From Agapetus fuscipes (Eukaryota > Arthropoda > Insecta > Trichoptera > Glossosomatidae), in NCBI GenBank assembly GCA_951799405.1, contig OX637344.1, positions 2,356,001 through 2,420,000 on the forward strand: a DNA stretch of 64,000 nucleotides, read 5' to 3'. The notes under the pieces are model-generated. The model was given only the letters and a program-made list of their open reading frames with translations, was not told the origin of the DNA and searched no databases. Positions 29,874-40,467 of this stretch are shown piece by piece (the first letter of the stretch is position 1; every line of letters starts with the position of its first letter). The position numbers were made by a program, and so were the translations under genes.

Positions 29874-29949
29874 CAAAAACTTAAAAAAACTTTTAAAAAA
29901 TAACCAAGTTACTTTTTAATACTATTTTGTTTTACTATTTTTACATTGA

Positions 29950-30218
29950 CTTGTCCTTGACTTATAGGTTGGTATGCGGCTGACCACCCATACTGTAAAA
30001 AAAATGGTTCACTTTGCCAATGTCACCCCTGTCTCAGGGAAGGACGGCAAGAGTTGCAGGGCTTATGTTCATTTGAGATGGGTTCTTATAATGTAGGTCC
30101 ACATGCGGCATGTGTTAGCGCGAAATTATACATGTCTGCTTGTGGGAATGCATTTGATGTAAATCTTAAGTGGTATATATCCTTGCAGCTTAGATTATAT
30201 TAGATTAGATTAGACATC
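29950..30218 (+). repeat. Rep-A full-length copy
   Basis: Head GTCCTTGACTTATAGG to tail GCTTAGATTATATTAGATT, AGATTAGA. Well preserved. Confidence 0.88.
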
Positions 30219-30257
30219 ATTAAGTAATCAACGTTTTCAATCATTCAACCATCATAA

Positions 30258-30502
30258 CGTCCCTTTAGTGCTTGTTTGTCTTATGTTCGTCAGAGGTAAT
30301 TTCACATGAGCAATGTGTGTACGTGTACTGGACCAATATGTCTTTTGAAAACTGTAAATTATTTTTAAAAAATGAAAACAACTCTCACATTATCGTGTTT
30401 TAAGTTTTTTTTTCTTAGCTCAGAGTGCGTAGAATAGAATTCTTAAGTCAATTTCATATTTGAATCAAATTGTAGATACGCCAAAGAAGCACTGGGGGGA
30501 CG
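30258..30502. mobile_element. MITE-G copy
   Basis: Ends CGTCCCTTTAGTGCTTG and GCACTGGGGGGACG. The 4-bp ATAA on both sides (30,254-30,257 and 30,503-30,506) is a possible duplication. Best-preserved termini of this family. Confidence 0.82.
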
Positions 30503-30829
30503 ATAAGGCAAATAAAAAGTGATATACTAATTATATTTTTTAGTGTTGATCTGTTAATATACTATATATATACTAATGGCATTTTGCAGTCAAGGCTAAA
30601 CCTAAATGTAGACAAAAAATAAAATAAGACAAAAATACATTTCCGGCTTATGTGGAACACACAAAGCGTGGAATTGAATAAACGAGTCCGAGGAATATCG
30701 ATAAACGACACGATTCCAGATTTCTTTACATTTTGGGACCCAAGACAAAACTGGGCCGCTTGAATGGGCACCTATCTTCAACTCTGAGGGTGTTAAAACT
30801 TTTTGCGTCGACGAAATATTGTTAAAATT

Positions 30830-30930
30830 TCAAAAAATCATCCCTAACTGCATGTACTTATTTTTATAAATGTTATGAATCTTAAATTCTTATGTGTTTT
30901 TGCAACTTAGATTATAGATAGGTCTCTTGT
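30830..30930 (+). repeat. Rep-A 3' fragment
   Basis: Only TATGAATCTTAAATTCTTA to TGCAACTTAGATTATAGATA is clear; the rest is decayed. Confidence 0.55.
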
Positions 30931-31044
30931 GAAAAAAGTTTTACGAAAAGGAAGTAAAACAAATATTTTTTAAATGTGTAAATTAACTGATAAAATTGTT
31001 ACAATCGTTTAATTTTCATATTGCTACAATTTATTTTAAGTTCA

Positions 31045-31405
31045 CTTTAATAAAACTTCGTTTGAATTTATTTTACATAATTTATTTTAGAATTTGCTTA
31101 CAATAGATTCACACTTTAATTTTTGTACTGGTGGCTTAACGGCTCGGATACTAATGGGGTACTCCTCGCTCCAAAGCACTCCAGTCCGTATTTATAGAAT
31201 GACTTTAGCTTATTCTCGCATATACCAGAAGCTTCTCGAGTGGACGCTTCAAGCAAATACGAGAAGGTACAACTATCAAATACTGACGTCTATACACACA
31301 TATACAAGTAAGTATACATACACAGACACACAATCATAAGAAAGTAAAAACACATAGACACATATTCATAGTAATGCACAGACATAAACTCATACATTCG
31401 TAACA
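31045..31405 (-). mobile_element. Solo LTR-F
   Basis: On minus, starts TGTTACGAATGTATGAG at 31,405. It has a TATA-like ATAAATACGGACTGGAGTG and, downstream, AATCTATTGTAAGCAAATTC with AATAAATT near the end. No flanking gag or pol and no second LTR in the same orientation nearby, so a solo LTR. Confidence 0.75.
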
Positions 31406-32030
31406 TTGTTTTTTTTTTAAATGAAAAAAAACGGATGTTACTGACCGTGTGTAAAGAGAAGAACGATTTTCTCTACATTTCGTCGGAGTCATATCCGACG
31501 ACTTCAGGAGACGTGTGTCTTCTACTAGGAAGAAATACGAACTGTTGTATTATTGTTGTTTGCTCGAGGTCGAAGGTTGTAGGTACATTTATAGTTGTTT
31601 TTTTCGCAATGTTGTCTATTATGAGTACAGATTGCATACCAACCCTCAAGAGGTTCTAAGATCCACTGCAAATTTTAAGAACCTCTGCCTTTACTGAATA
31701 AAGGTAGGTAATACCATATATTATACTTTACATACCCTCACGGTTGCTACCCTCAGTCCAGGACTCATTATTTAATTTGCTACGCTTCTGGTTTTATGAA
31801 GAAAAAATCCTCACAAAGGCGCCGGCATGATCCATCACTGGATATGCGAGGTAACAATATATTTCTTTGTTGTTTTCTTTTCAAATTTGTACACTGCGAA
31901 TAATTAAATGCAACTATCGGGGCTTTCTTTTAAAAGAAAGATGGATGGATGCACTTTTGAAAGGAAATTTCACGTTCCGGCAGATCAATGGTTTGAGGAA
32001 CAGAAAACATAAAGAAGTGTTTTTCTTATC
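31406..32030. other. No gene seen
   Basis: Contains small palindromes (GTCGGAGTCATATCCGAC at about 31,483; AGAGGTTCT/AGAACCTCT near 31,650). The two overlapping short frames are not convincing. Confidence 0.4.
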
Positions 32031-32507
32031 TATAATCTAAGCTGCAAATATATATATATTCATATTTAAAGTTCGTATTTAATGCATGCCCACAAACAGA
32101 CACACATATCTACAGTATATTCAAACCCTCTTCATACATGTGTCCCGTCCTGTACGTAAGTGTCAGAAGGACCCACAGCATATGGACGCTCATACAAAGC
32201 TATATACTCTCTCAAGTGGCGGAAGGTCTTCCCGTGAAGTAAAAGCAACGGCACGGCAAAACAATAACCTCTAGGTCAGAAGAGTGCTCATGACGCTAAA
32301 AGTAAAATTATAGTTCGATGTTTGGACACGATGTTCAATGTGAAGACACGTCTAAGTTTGCGCATACACATGCTGCAAAATTAAAATCCAAACCTCAAAT
32401 AAACCCTGCAACTTTTATCGACCTTCCTTGAGACAGAGGTGACATTGGTAGAGTGAACCATTATTTACAGTATGTTAATCAGCCTCATACCGACTCATAA
32501 GTCAAGG
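32031..32507 (-). repeat. Rep-A in two parts
   Basis: Tail part 32,031-32,135 and head part 32,340-32,507 (CATAAGTCAAGG end) are separated by about 200 unassigned bases (32,136-32,339), probably an old insertion. Confidence 0.7.
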
Positions 32508-32614
32508 ATGTTATCGAGTATTCAAATTTTGTTATAAAGGTGCTATCCCATTTTATAAAATAAATTGAATACCTACTTGCTTTTATAAAAATACTTATAT
32601 TTGTGTGTATACTG

Positions 32615-33067
32615 TATATCGACGGTTAAAAGGCAGCGACATTTTGGTAAAAAATGAATGATAAATGCTATCCTACTTGAATTTTTCCGCTCTTTCTAAT
32701 GCGCTAGCTCCCATAGCTCTACGATGATTTTTGTGTTGTGTATGTCCAAGCAAACAACTGCGTTTTTAAAGTATGGTTTTGGTATAACCGACAAGATTTT
32801 GGCCTTTTTTGTCCTAAAGATGTTTGTGACATAAAAAAAAATTTAAACATCGTAAAACCACATTAATAGCCTTAAATAGCCAATAAATGCCTTTATTTTT
32901 TTTTTAATTATAGAGCTATTTTGAATTAACGATATGATAAATATATATATATATTTATATATATATATATATGTATATATGTCATTTTTCTGCAATCTCA
33001 AACTTTAAACTGCTCTCCTAAACAATTTAGGATATGTCGCTTGTACTGCCTTTTAACCGTCGATATA
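32615..33067. mobile_element. MITE-J, 450-bp inverted-repeat element
   Basis: Ends TATCGACGGTTAAAAGGCAG and CTGCCTTTTAACCGTCGATA, each preceded or followed by TA, as in Tc1/mariner-type insertions. The interior includes an AT microsatellite at 32,938-32,980. No transposase frame. Confidence 0.8.
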
Positions 33068-33529
33068 ATTTCTTACTTTTTAAAAGCACTGGACGCAAAC
33101 ACACGCGACGAACGACAAAACTGAAATAAAATTGATATCAGTGCATTTAAACATGCATTTGTATGCAGCGCATGCCTCTTTAAGGCTCCCCTAACACAAC
33201 AGCTCGCATTATATGGTTTAATATGCACCATGATTAATATAAATCGTGTTCAAGTGTCGTGACTCTCAAAAAAGTATCAGCTCCGTACAGTATCAGTGAG
33301 AAAATAATAAAATAACAAAAAAAATAAACAACAAAAATGTGCATGTGTCTGTTTGTCAAGACAACGGAACCTTAACATACGGATGCTTCGGTATTCGAAG
33401 CTCGGGAATCGGATCGAATTTAAAACAGAGTAAAATACGTTCCCCCTTACTAAAAAGTTTTATATTTTGTATTGTTTGTGTATTAACACTGAAAATTCAT
33501 ATTTATTAATATTTTTAATTTGTATCTAC
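33068..33529. other. No gene; short shared repeat
   Basis: 33,461-33,512 (TATATTTTGTATTGTTTGTG, TATTAACACTG, AAAATTCATATT) recurs at 47,110-47,155. Otherwise unassigned. Confidence 0.45.
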
Positions 33530-33782
33530 AATAATCTATGTTGCAAAGATATATTAACATTTAAAGGTCATATCAAATGCATGCCCCCAAACAAACACGT
33601 GTATTTGCGCTTACAAATGCCAAATGAGTGTGTCCATGCAAATAAAATCCAAACCTCAAATGGACATGAACCCTACAACTTTTTCCGACCTTCCCTGACA
33701 CAGGGGTGACATTGACAAAGTGAAACATTTTTTACAGTAGGTATGGGTGGTCAGCCTTATACCAACCTATAAGTCAAAGGTA
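33530..33782 (-). repeat. Rep-A copy
   Basis: Full extent from AATCTATGTTGCAAAGATA to CCTATAAGTCAAAGG. Confidence 0.85.
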
Positions 33783-33804
33783 TTATTGTTGAAAATCTAT
33801 TTCT

Positions 33805-34056
33805 TAATCTATAATCTATAATCTAAGTTACAAGGATATATTCATTTAAAGCTCTCAGATGTATGCCCACAAACCAACAAGTGTAGTTCGCGCTTACAAA
33901 TGCTGAATGTGTACTTACAAATAAAATCCAAACCTCAAATGAACATAAGCCCCACAACTTTTGCCGACCTTCCCTGAAACAGGGGTGACATTGGCAAAGT
34001 GAACCATTTTTTACAGTATGGGTGGTCAGCCTCATACCAACCTATAAGTCAAGGAA
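33805..34056 (-). repeat. Rep-A copy, well preserved
   Basis: AATCTATAATCTATAATCTA tail, GAAACAGGGGTGACATTGGC body, CCTATAAGTCAAGGAA head. About 20 bp from the previous copy in the same orientation, so a tandem pair. Confidence 0.88.
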
Positions 34057-34164
34057 AGTTCTTTGTACACAAAAATAGGTTTAAACATGATTAGGTTTAA
34101 AAATCCAAAGAATAATACCAGTTATGTTTAAATAGATGAACCTTTATACGTTACTAAACAACAC

Positions 34165-34745
34165 GTATACAATTATTGCATTCCATGCCGAGAGCAAGCG
34201 TTCGATCCCCATTTAGGGTATCAGAAATAATTTCCCGTTTCGGTGTTTATTTCAAACCCAAAATAAACCGGCAAGGTGTACTAAGCCTTCGTAAGAAATG
34301 ATAACCATCCCGCTCGGTAGCTGGGAAACCCAACTTCAACTGAAGTGGTTGGATTGAGGCCACCTCCCTTACCCCTAAAAATAAATAGATTCCGAATCGC
34401 CACAAGCGACGCCTTCAGGGATAACGCAAGCAAGAAGTTACACTTTATGTATAGCTTAGTTACGCAACGCAACTAAGCTACACATATAGTGTAACTAATT
34501 GCCGCGTTATCCCCGAAGAAGCCGCATATGTAAGTTGAACCTATTTATTTTTACAGGTAAGGGGGCGGCCTTACGCCAACCACTTCAATTGAATTGTGGA
34601 TTTCCCAGCTCCCGGGATGGCAGGTACTCATTTCTTTCATGAGTAAATCTTGCCGGTATTTTAATTTGGGGTCACCCTCAGCGGGATTCGAACCCGAGCT
34701 CACGGCATGGAATGCAAGCACTCTACCAACTGAGCTATCGACCGG
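34165..34745. repeat. Two SINE-B copies tail to tail
   Basis: Plus copy 34,165-34,457 and minus copy 34,458-34,745 meet at TAGCTTAGTTACGCAACGC/AACTAAGCTA. This gives an inverted repeat with arms of about 290 bp and almost no spacer. The minus copy keeps a good B box (GGGTTCGAATCCCGC on minus) and A box (TAGCTCAGTTGGTAGAG). Confidence 0.88.
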
Positions 34746-35264
34746 ACTACAGTTGCGTTCAAGATATCGAAATCTTGTAATTTCGTGTCGAATATTGAGG
34801 TGTCAGTCTATATGATTGTTAAGACGCGTTCACACTGTGCACAATGCTAAATACATTAAAGACGTTATGTGTAATGAATGATTCTTTCCTCCCAGAAACG
34901 AGCACAAAGGCGGGAATGCCATGAAAAGGAGCAAAACGTGGGCATAACTAAAGGCCTGCAATATCTTTACCATTCCTTTCATTCCATTCTTTTAATTTTA
35001 ATTTTTTTCCCCCCGCGGGGACGAAAATATTACATTTTTGAGATTTTCATACAAAAAGGCATCACCCGAATGATTAAGGGGAAGCTTTCAAGGGATCCAT
35101 TGTTTCCTTTTTTATGGGATTTCAGCCTTTGTAAACTTGCATACCTTAGTTATTTCTTTTCTTCTTATCCTCAAAAATACCGCGTCTTAAGCATGAAGCG
35201 TTGGTGAATATTAAAGATGTGTGTACACTAATTTAAAAAATAATTTTTTTTTCTGTAATAATAT
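34746..35264. other. No gene recognised
   Basis: A 109-codon plus-strand frame (34,878-35,207) exists but is AT-rich and hydrophobic, with no motif. It is probably chance. Confidence 0.4.
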
Positions 35265-35492
35265 AATCTATAATCTAAGATGCAAAGATATATTACATTT
35301 GAAATTCAAATTAAATGCACTCCCACAAGCAGACATGTATAAGTTCGCGTGTAAACATGCCGCATGTGGACTTATAATATAAAAACTCAATCTCAAATGA
35401 ACATGAGCTCTGCAACACTTGCCGACCTTCCCTAAAAAAAGGGGACATTGGCAAAGTGAACGATTTTTTTACAGGATCGTCAGTCTATAAGT
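35265..35492 (-). repeat. Rep-A copy, head eroded
   Basis: AATCTATAATCTAAGATGC to ATCGTCAGTCTATAAGTC; about 25 bp lost near the head. Confidence 0.8.
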
Positions 35493-35534
35493 CAAAGACT
35501 TGTCATCTTTAATTTATTCCCTTAAAAGCTTTAC

Positions 35535-35800
35535 TATATGCCCCCTTCCTCAGTTCTATTTGGTTTATCTTTCATTTGATTCAAATATGGCCTTTATAAG
35601 ACATTGTATTAGGAATCACATTCTACACAATCTGAGCTAAGAAAAAAACGTAAACACGATAATGTGAGAGTTGTTTTTAGTATTTTCAAAATCAATTTGT
35701 AGCATTCATAAGACACATTGATCCGGTACATATACAAACATTGATCATGTGAAATTACCTCTGTTGGAGATAACACAAACAAGCACTAAGGGGACGAATA
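35535..35800 (-). mobile_element. MITE-G copy
   Basis: Minus orientation of the 30.3-kb copy. GATAATGTGAGAGTTGTTTT and TCATAAGACACATTGATCC are shared; ends CAAGCACTAAGGGGACG. Left end degraded. Confidence 0.82.
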
Positions 35801-35819
35801 GTTGAAAAGTAATCTTGGG

Positions 35820-36085
35820 ACTTGACTTATAGGCTGGTATGAGGCTGACCACACATCCTCTAAAAATGATTCACTTTGCCAATGTCACCCCTGTTTCAGG
35901 GAAGGTTGGAAAGAAATGCAGGGTTTATGTTCATTTTGAGGTTTGGATTATAATCTGTCAGTCCACATGCAGAATTTCTTAGCGCAAACTTATACGTGTC
36001 TGCTTATGGAAATGCATGTTATATGAATCTTAAATGTAACATACCTATCTTTGCAACTTAGATTATAGATAGGTACGTTATAAAC
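35820..36085 (+). repeat. Rep-A copy
   Basis: Head GACTTGACTTATAGGCTGG to tail CTTTGCAACTTAGATTATAG. Confidence 0.85.
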
Positions 36086-36777
36086 TGATCATTTGAAAAT
36101 TTCGCAATTATTTTTTTCTGATATTCCACGTTTGAATCACACAATCATTTGTATTTTTTTTTTAAGTCGTTGATTTTTCAAAACCATAAATTATTTGTAC
36201 ACAATAAATTTCACATTTCATCTGCATTGATTTGTAGTTTTAAAAAAATGTGATATATTGCTTTAGGCACGCGTTAGTCTAACAAGAAAAGAAAAATAAA
36301 TGAATTAAAAAAAAAAAAAAAAAACATTAAAAAGTTACAACCAAAAAGGGTTATAAAATTTATGAATATTCAGTACATAATGAAAAATCATAAAAAAATT
36401 GAATCTAGAGCGGGGAAAAAAATGTCAGATTCAATACAAATGAAAGCAGTAGGGTGGGTCGAAAAATAATGTATTTTTTTTTAGATATTTGATACGGCCC
36501 GAAATTAATGTGCTGTCAATAAATCCTATAAATTTTATAAGCCCTCATCACGCTCGCTTTTGGGGACTTTTACAAAATGGCCGCTCGGATCTAAATTAAT
36601 AAATACCTACCCTTCCGTATCTTGCTGCTGTAATTTCTAAACTACCCTCAATGGACCGGAGTGAAAGTGGGGTTTCAAAGTTTTTTATTTCGACCACCCG
36701 TTTTGTAAATCATCGCTAACTTTTCTTGCAGCAATTCCCCATGAATAATAATTAACCAATAAGTGGAACTAGCTCCC
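36086..36777. other. No gene seen
   Basis: A long A-run lies at 36,309-36,323. No recognised repeat or coding region. Confidence 0.4.
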
Positions 36778-36930
36778 TTAAGAGCACTTTGATGTGTTGA
36801 AGCTTCTATTGAACAAATGTGTCTTAAGCAATCTTCGGAAACTGCCAACATATATCTCCTTTCTCAACTCTAGAGGCAAACTGTTCCAGCAGGATAGACC
36901 AGATGATCTAAAAGCTCTATCCCCGACTTA
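36778..36930 (-). mobile_element. LINE-6 C-terminal fragment (CR1/L2-like)
   Basis: An open minus-strand segment of about 50 codons ends at TAA 36,778-36,780. It reads VGDRAFRSSGLSCWNSLP then LLKTHLFNRSF, matching the GDRAF...WN.LP...LKTHLF pattern that LINE-3 and LINE-5 also show. The sequence is distinct from both, so a third family of this clade is present. Only the extreme C-terminus survives. Confidence 0.8.
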
Positions 36931-37004
36931 TTAACAATTGACCTACGAGTATTACCGAATTTACTTTGTAAACTCTGAAAAAATATGTTTTTTTGTACCA
37001 CTTG

Positions 37005-37070
37005 TCTTCAACAACCAAATTTTGTGGTGGTACCGGGTTCAATTATTTAAAAATTGTGGTTATATATTTT
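37005..37070 (-). mobile_element. LTR-F 3' end
   Basis: The minus strand reads AATAAATTGTG, ACCACAATTTTTAAATAATT then GAACCCGGTACC, matching the LTR end at 48.1 kb. Confidence 0.55.
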
Positions 37071-37079
37071 TCACAATTT

Positions 37080-37168
37080 ATTTCAACCACACGTGTTTGT
37101 TTGTGGGCAAACATCTGAGAGCTTTGAATGAATATATCCTTGCAACTTAGATTGTAGATTATAGATAG
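37080..37168 (+). repeat. Rep-A 3' fragment
   Basis: CCACACGTGTTTGTTTGTGG to CTTGCAACTTAGATTGTAG. Confidence 0.75.
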
Positions 37169-37229
37169 ATTTCAGATACGGGTTCCATTCGGTGCATTCA
37201 CAGAGTTGCTTTTAAACCATAAAGCTCGA

Positions 37230-37462
37230 CGGCTTACATACAATTTTACATGAGCAATGTTTGCATGTGTACAGGACCAATGTGTCTTATAAAAACAAGA
37301 AATTTATTAAAAAAATATGTAAAACAACTCTCAAATTATCGAGTTTTACGGTTTTTCTTAGCTCAAAGTGTGTAGAATTTGATTCATAAGACAACTGCAT
37401 GAAAAAGTCATATTTGACAAGATTGGCGTATACGGTAAACAAGAACTGGGGAGCGACTAGTC
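37230..37462 (+). mobile_element. MITE-G copy, left end eroded
   Basis: TTTTACATGAGCAATG, AGGACCAATGTGTCTTATAA and CTTAGCTCAAAGTGTG in the family order; ends AACAAGAACTGGGGAGCGAC. Confidence 0.78.
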
Positions 37463-37465
37463 TGG

Positions 37466-37617
37466 CTACAAAGCATCTCGGTCTCTATTTATAGGTGAGA
37501 ATAAAGGTTATTCTCGAAAAATTGAGAATTGCCACATGCGAGATTTCCCCAGAACAATTTACTTAGAATATTCGCGTAAATACTGACGCAATCTCAAACA
37601 AGCACAAATAAAATTAT
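37466..37617 (-). mobile_element. LTR-F fragment
   Basis: AAAGCATCTCGGTCTCTATTT, TATAGGTGAGAATAAAGG, AGAATATTCGCG. Adjacent to another LTR-F in the same orientation but divergent from it. Confidence 0.55.
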
Positions 37618-38145
37618 TTAATTTATTTCAGAATTTTGCTCACATTAGGATCACAGTTTAAGCTTTGTACTTCTCGCTTAATGGCCCAGGTACTGATGCC
37701 TTCCAAAGCACTGAAATCTATATTTATAGGTGACTTAAGGTCATTCTCGCATATACCAGACCATGCCAGAATTGTCTCGAGCAGAAACTTTGAGCAAACA
37801 GATGTAGATACAACCATCCAAATACTTACGTCTAGCAGGGGCGTGCATCCCGTACAGGCACATGCACCTAATAGGTAGGCAATACATGGTTAAAAACCAT
37901 TTAAGCTTGAGATTCAGATTTAACATTCAAAACTTAACATTGACTGGAGCCATCGCTAGCACTTGCACAATTCAATTCCAAATGAGTTATTGTAAAGGAA
38001 TGGAAAAAAAAAAAAAATCTGAAATTTACTTGCATATACCCTATGCACGCGCCTGACGTCTAGACACACATATACAAGTAAGTAAAAAAACACACAATCA
38101 TAAGTAAACATTCACAGATATAAACTCAGTTAAAAACAATATTTT
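37618..38145 (-). mobile_element. Solo LTR-F split by hAT-2
   Basis: Parts 37,618-37,835 and 38,056-38,145 belong to one LTR: GATTCACAGTTTAAGC-like start, CCAAAGCACTGAAATC, TATATTTATAGGTGAC, then after the insertion ACACATATACAAGTAAG. Removing hAT-2 and one duplication restores the order seen at 49.4 kb. Confidence 0.82.
37836..38055. mobile_element. hAT-2, non-autonomous hAT element
   Basis: 220 bp. Ends CAGGGGCGTGCATCCCGTA and TACCCTATGCACGCGCCTG are imperfect inverted repeats. Perfect 8-bp duplication ACGTCTAG at 37,828-37,835 and 38,056-38,063. Partial copies lie at about 10.3 and 12.6 kb. No coding capacity. Confidence 0.93.
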
Positions 38146-38199
38146 TCACAATTTTTCTGTGGGCCACCCTAACCACAGTTTTACAATCGTTAGCTAGTT

Positions 38200-39027
38200 A
38201 AAAAAAATCTATTACGATTTTCGTGTGGCTATGGAAGGGGAGGGGGGAGAGAAAATCACGAAAGAGTTCAGTAGGTACAAAATTACATTTAGGAATTATT
38301 TTTAAAAATTTAATTTATGGCATTCCAAATTCAAACCGCGCGCGCGCTCGACTGGCGGGAACGTCATTCCCAATATAATCTATAATGGCTTCTCTTTTTG
38401 CCATAAAATCTATGGACGAAGCCATAAAACTCGTAAATTAATATTTCCTACTTAATCCCCGACCAGAGGGACAAACGAATTTGTAACATCTGACGTTTCG
38501 AAATAAATTGAATTTCGAACAAATATAAATACCTACCTATTAAAAAAAACTTCTTCTTTCATTGCAATGGCAATACAGGGCTCAGGTTTATTTTAAAGTT
38601 AGTATAAAACACGCAAATTCCTCACCATCACGTGCAGCACTACAACAAGTGTCATAGACCTCTCGAGTCTCTTGAATCTAGGGAGTCTCCCACACAGGAT
38701 TTCTTATTAAAAAAAATCATTAAAAATTTTGTATGGAAAATACAACAGCTCCCTTAGTGTGTCATTTAGTTTTCATAGATTTTTGCTTTCTACGATATGT
38801 TTTATAGAAGAGGTTGGTACTCGCATCTACGATTTTTGTTTCCTTAAACCGTCTAATTTTTTTTTGGATGTTGGTATGAGGTATGAGGCTGTTGGCCCAT
38901 TTAAAAATTGAAAACTTGTTACTATTGTGTTACGAAAAGGTAGAAGGACTTTCAAAGTAAATTATCATTTGAGTTTAATTTTTTTTTATTTTTCCATAAA
39001 TGTAGATTATTTCATGGACAGTTATAT
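38200..39027. other. No gene; CG-alternating spot
   Basis: GCGCGCGCGC at about 38,338-38,347. 38,636-38,690 is the reverse complement of a stretch at 6,705-6,758 (GCACTACAACAAGTGTCATA), an unnamed dispersed repeat. Confidence 0.5.
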
Positions 39028-39378
39028 TGTTACGAATCTGTAATTGTGTGTCTGTGTATGTTGGTGTGAGTGTCTGTGTAGGTCTGTAAAAGTGCTTAAA
39101 TAATTGTACTTGTATTTGTTCCATATTGTGCGAGTATTTGCTCGAATATTCTAAACAGAATATTCTGGCTAAATCTCACATGTTACAGCTCCCAACATTT
39201 CAAGCTAATTCCTGCTATAAAAAGGGCCAAAGCTGTCTGTAGCGTTAGACTTGTATCTAAGCTGTCGAGCAATACAGTTAAAAAGCTACTCTTTGTACCT
39301 ACATACGTACCGTATGTATCTTATAATAATTTGTGCAAAATAAATTAACCGAAGTTGTTATTAAATAGAATCCGTAAA
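39028..39378 (+). mobile_element. LTR-F relative, near-complete
   Basis: Starts TGTTACGAATCTGTAAT. Has TGCTATAAAAAGGGCC as a TATA-type promoter at about 39,210, then TTGTATCTAAGCTGTCGAGC and AATAAATTAACC. Ends near TTATTAAATAGAATCCGTAA. Solo, with no internal region on either side. Confidence 0.75.
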
Positions 39379-39894
39379 TCATAAAAATATTATGAATTTA
39401 AGGAAATTGTCAATAAAATTTAATTGAATAGATAAGAGAAAGGAAATATAGAAAATTTTGTTAATGTCATAAAATATCACAGGTCGCAATACTGATAGCT
39501 AATAGACAATAATAGTTTTGAATTTGGAACTTGGCATTACAATTTGGGAGCGTGTATTCCATTCTCAAAAATTCAAATTCGAAATGCCGACCGCTGATTG
39601 GTGATTTAATTTAACGGCGCATTCCCATTGTGTTATATTTGTTTTAAATGCCATAAAAACAAATGGAAATCAGTCATTATTGGGAATAAATCATACAAAG
39701 TCGGCCATTAAAATGTAACAATCGATGTTTCGTTGTTTTTATTTATGGCTCAATAAAAATTGATGCCCGGCTCTGTGTCCCCGCAGGCGAAATGTGAATT
39801 TTGATTGTTTTACATTTTGTATTTAATACTTTCACAATGAAGCTATGAAATATCCTAATTATCAGTAATAATCTAAGATGCAAATTTATGTAGG
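39379..39894. other. No gene seen
   Basis: Not matched to any repeat here. Includes CTGATTGGTGATTT near 39,594. Confidence 0.4.
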
Positions 39895-40055
39895 TACCGA
39901 TTGTGTGAAAGAAGGAAATTTATGAAAAAGGTGATGGATATGAATGAATTGAAAAAGGTATGCAAGGATAGGAAAAAATGGAGGCAAGTATGCAGAGACT
40001 CCAGCCACCCCTTAAGGAATGGTGACAAAGTTACAGTTGCAGTTAAAAAACAAAA
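39895..40055 (+). mobile_element. LINE-1 C-terminal and 3' fragment
   Basis: The frame reads MKKVMDMNELKKVCKDRKKW, matching MKKVMTLEEMKEVCKDRKKW at 28.3 kb. It is followed by CCAGCCACCCCTTAAGG and a 3' UTR (GTTACAGTTGCAG) shared with 28.85 kb. Confidence 0.78.
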
Positions 40056-40414
40056 CAGTTGTTTTTCAATCTTATACATATGATAATTTAAGAACTTATA
40101 TAACGCACACTATGGTATAACATGTTATTTAAGTAGACAATTTTTTTTTATCAAAATGTATTTAGATAGATTTCTGATTATTTGATGTCAAATCCATGAC
40201 CCTTTTGATTATAATCTTTGAATATTAAAAAAAAATACAAAGTTTTTAAAGTCTCATTCTTAATAATGAGTCAAATTTAAGATTTATTTATCATGTAGAT
40301 AAGGCAGCAAAAAAAGATCTCATTTATTTTTGGAAAACAAGAATACCTTGTTAAAAAGTTCCCCTGCAATTTTCCCTTTTGTCATTTTGAAATGGATTTT
40401 TCCCTTAATTTCAG

Positions 40415-40467
40415 TGTACGATCCTCTACCCAACCAATTCGAGATCTTCGTCGATTACTCACAAAAG
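40415..40467 (+). CDS. Candidate 53-bp internal exon
   Basis: Flanked by a strong acceptor (TTTTTCCCTTAATTTCAG ending at 40,414) and donor (AAG/GTTAGT at 40,468). The two leading bases complete a codon begun in the previous exon. The rest is open as YDPLPNQFEIFVDYSQK and ends on a codon boundary. It is clearly GC-richer than its AT-rich, repeat-free surroundings and looks like translated sequence, but it is short. I do not recognise the protein. Neighbouring exons were not found in this window. If real, the host gene runs on the plus strand across the TE-poor block. Confidence 0.45.

Noticed and set aside
34878..35207. 109-codon plus frame
   Set aside because: AT-rich, hydrophobic, no domain motif, no splice signals; consistent with chance.
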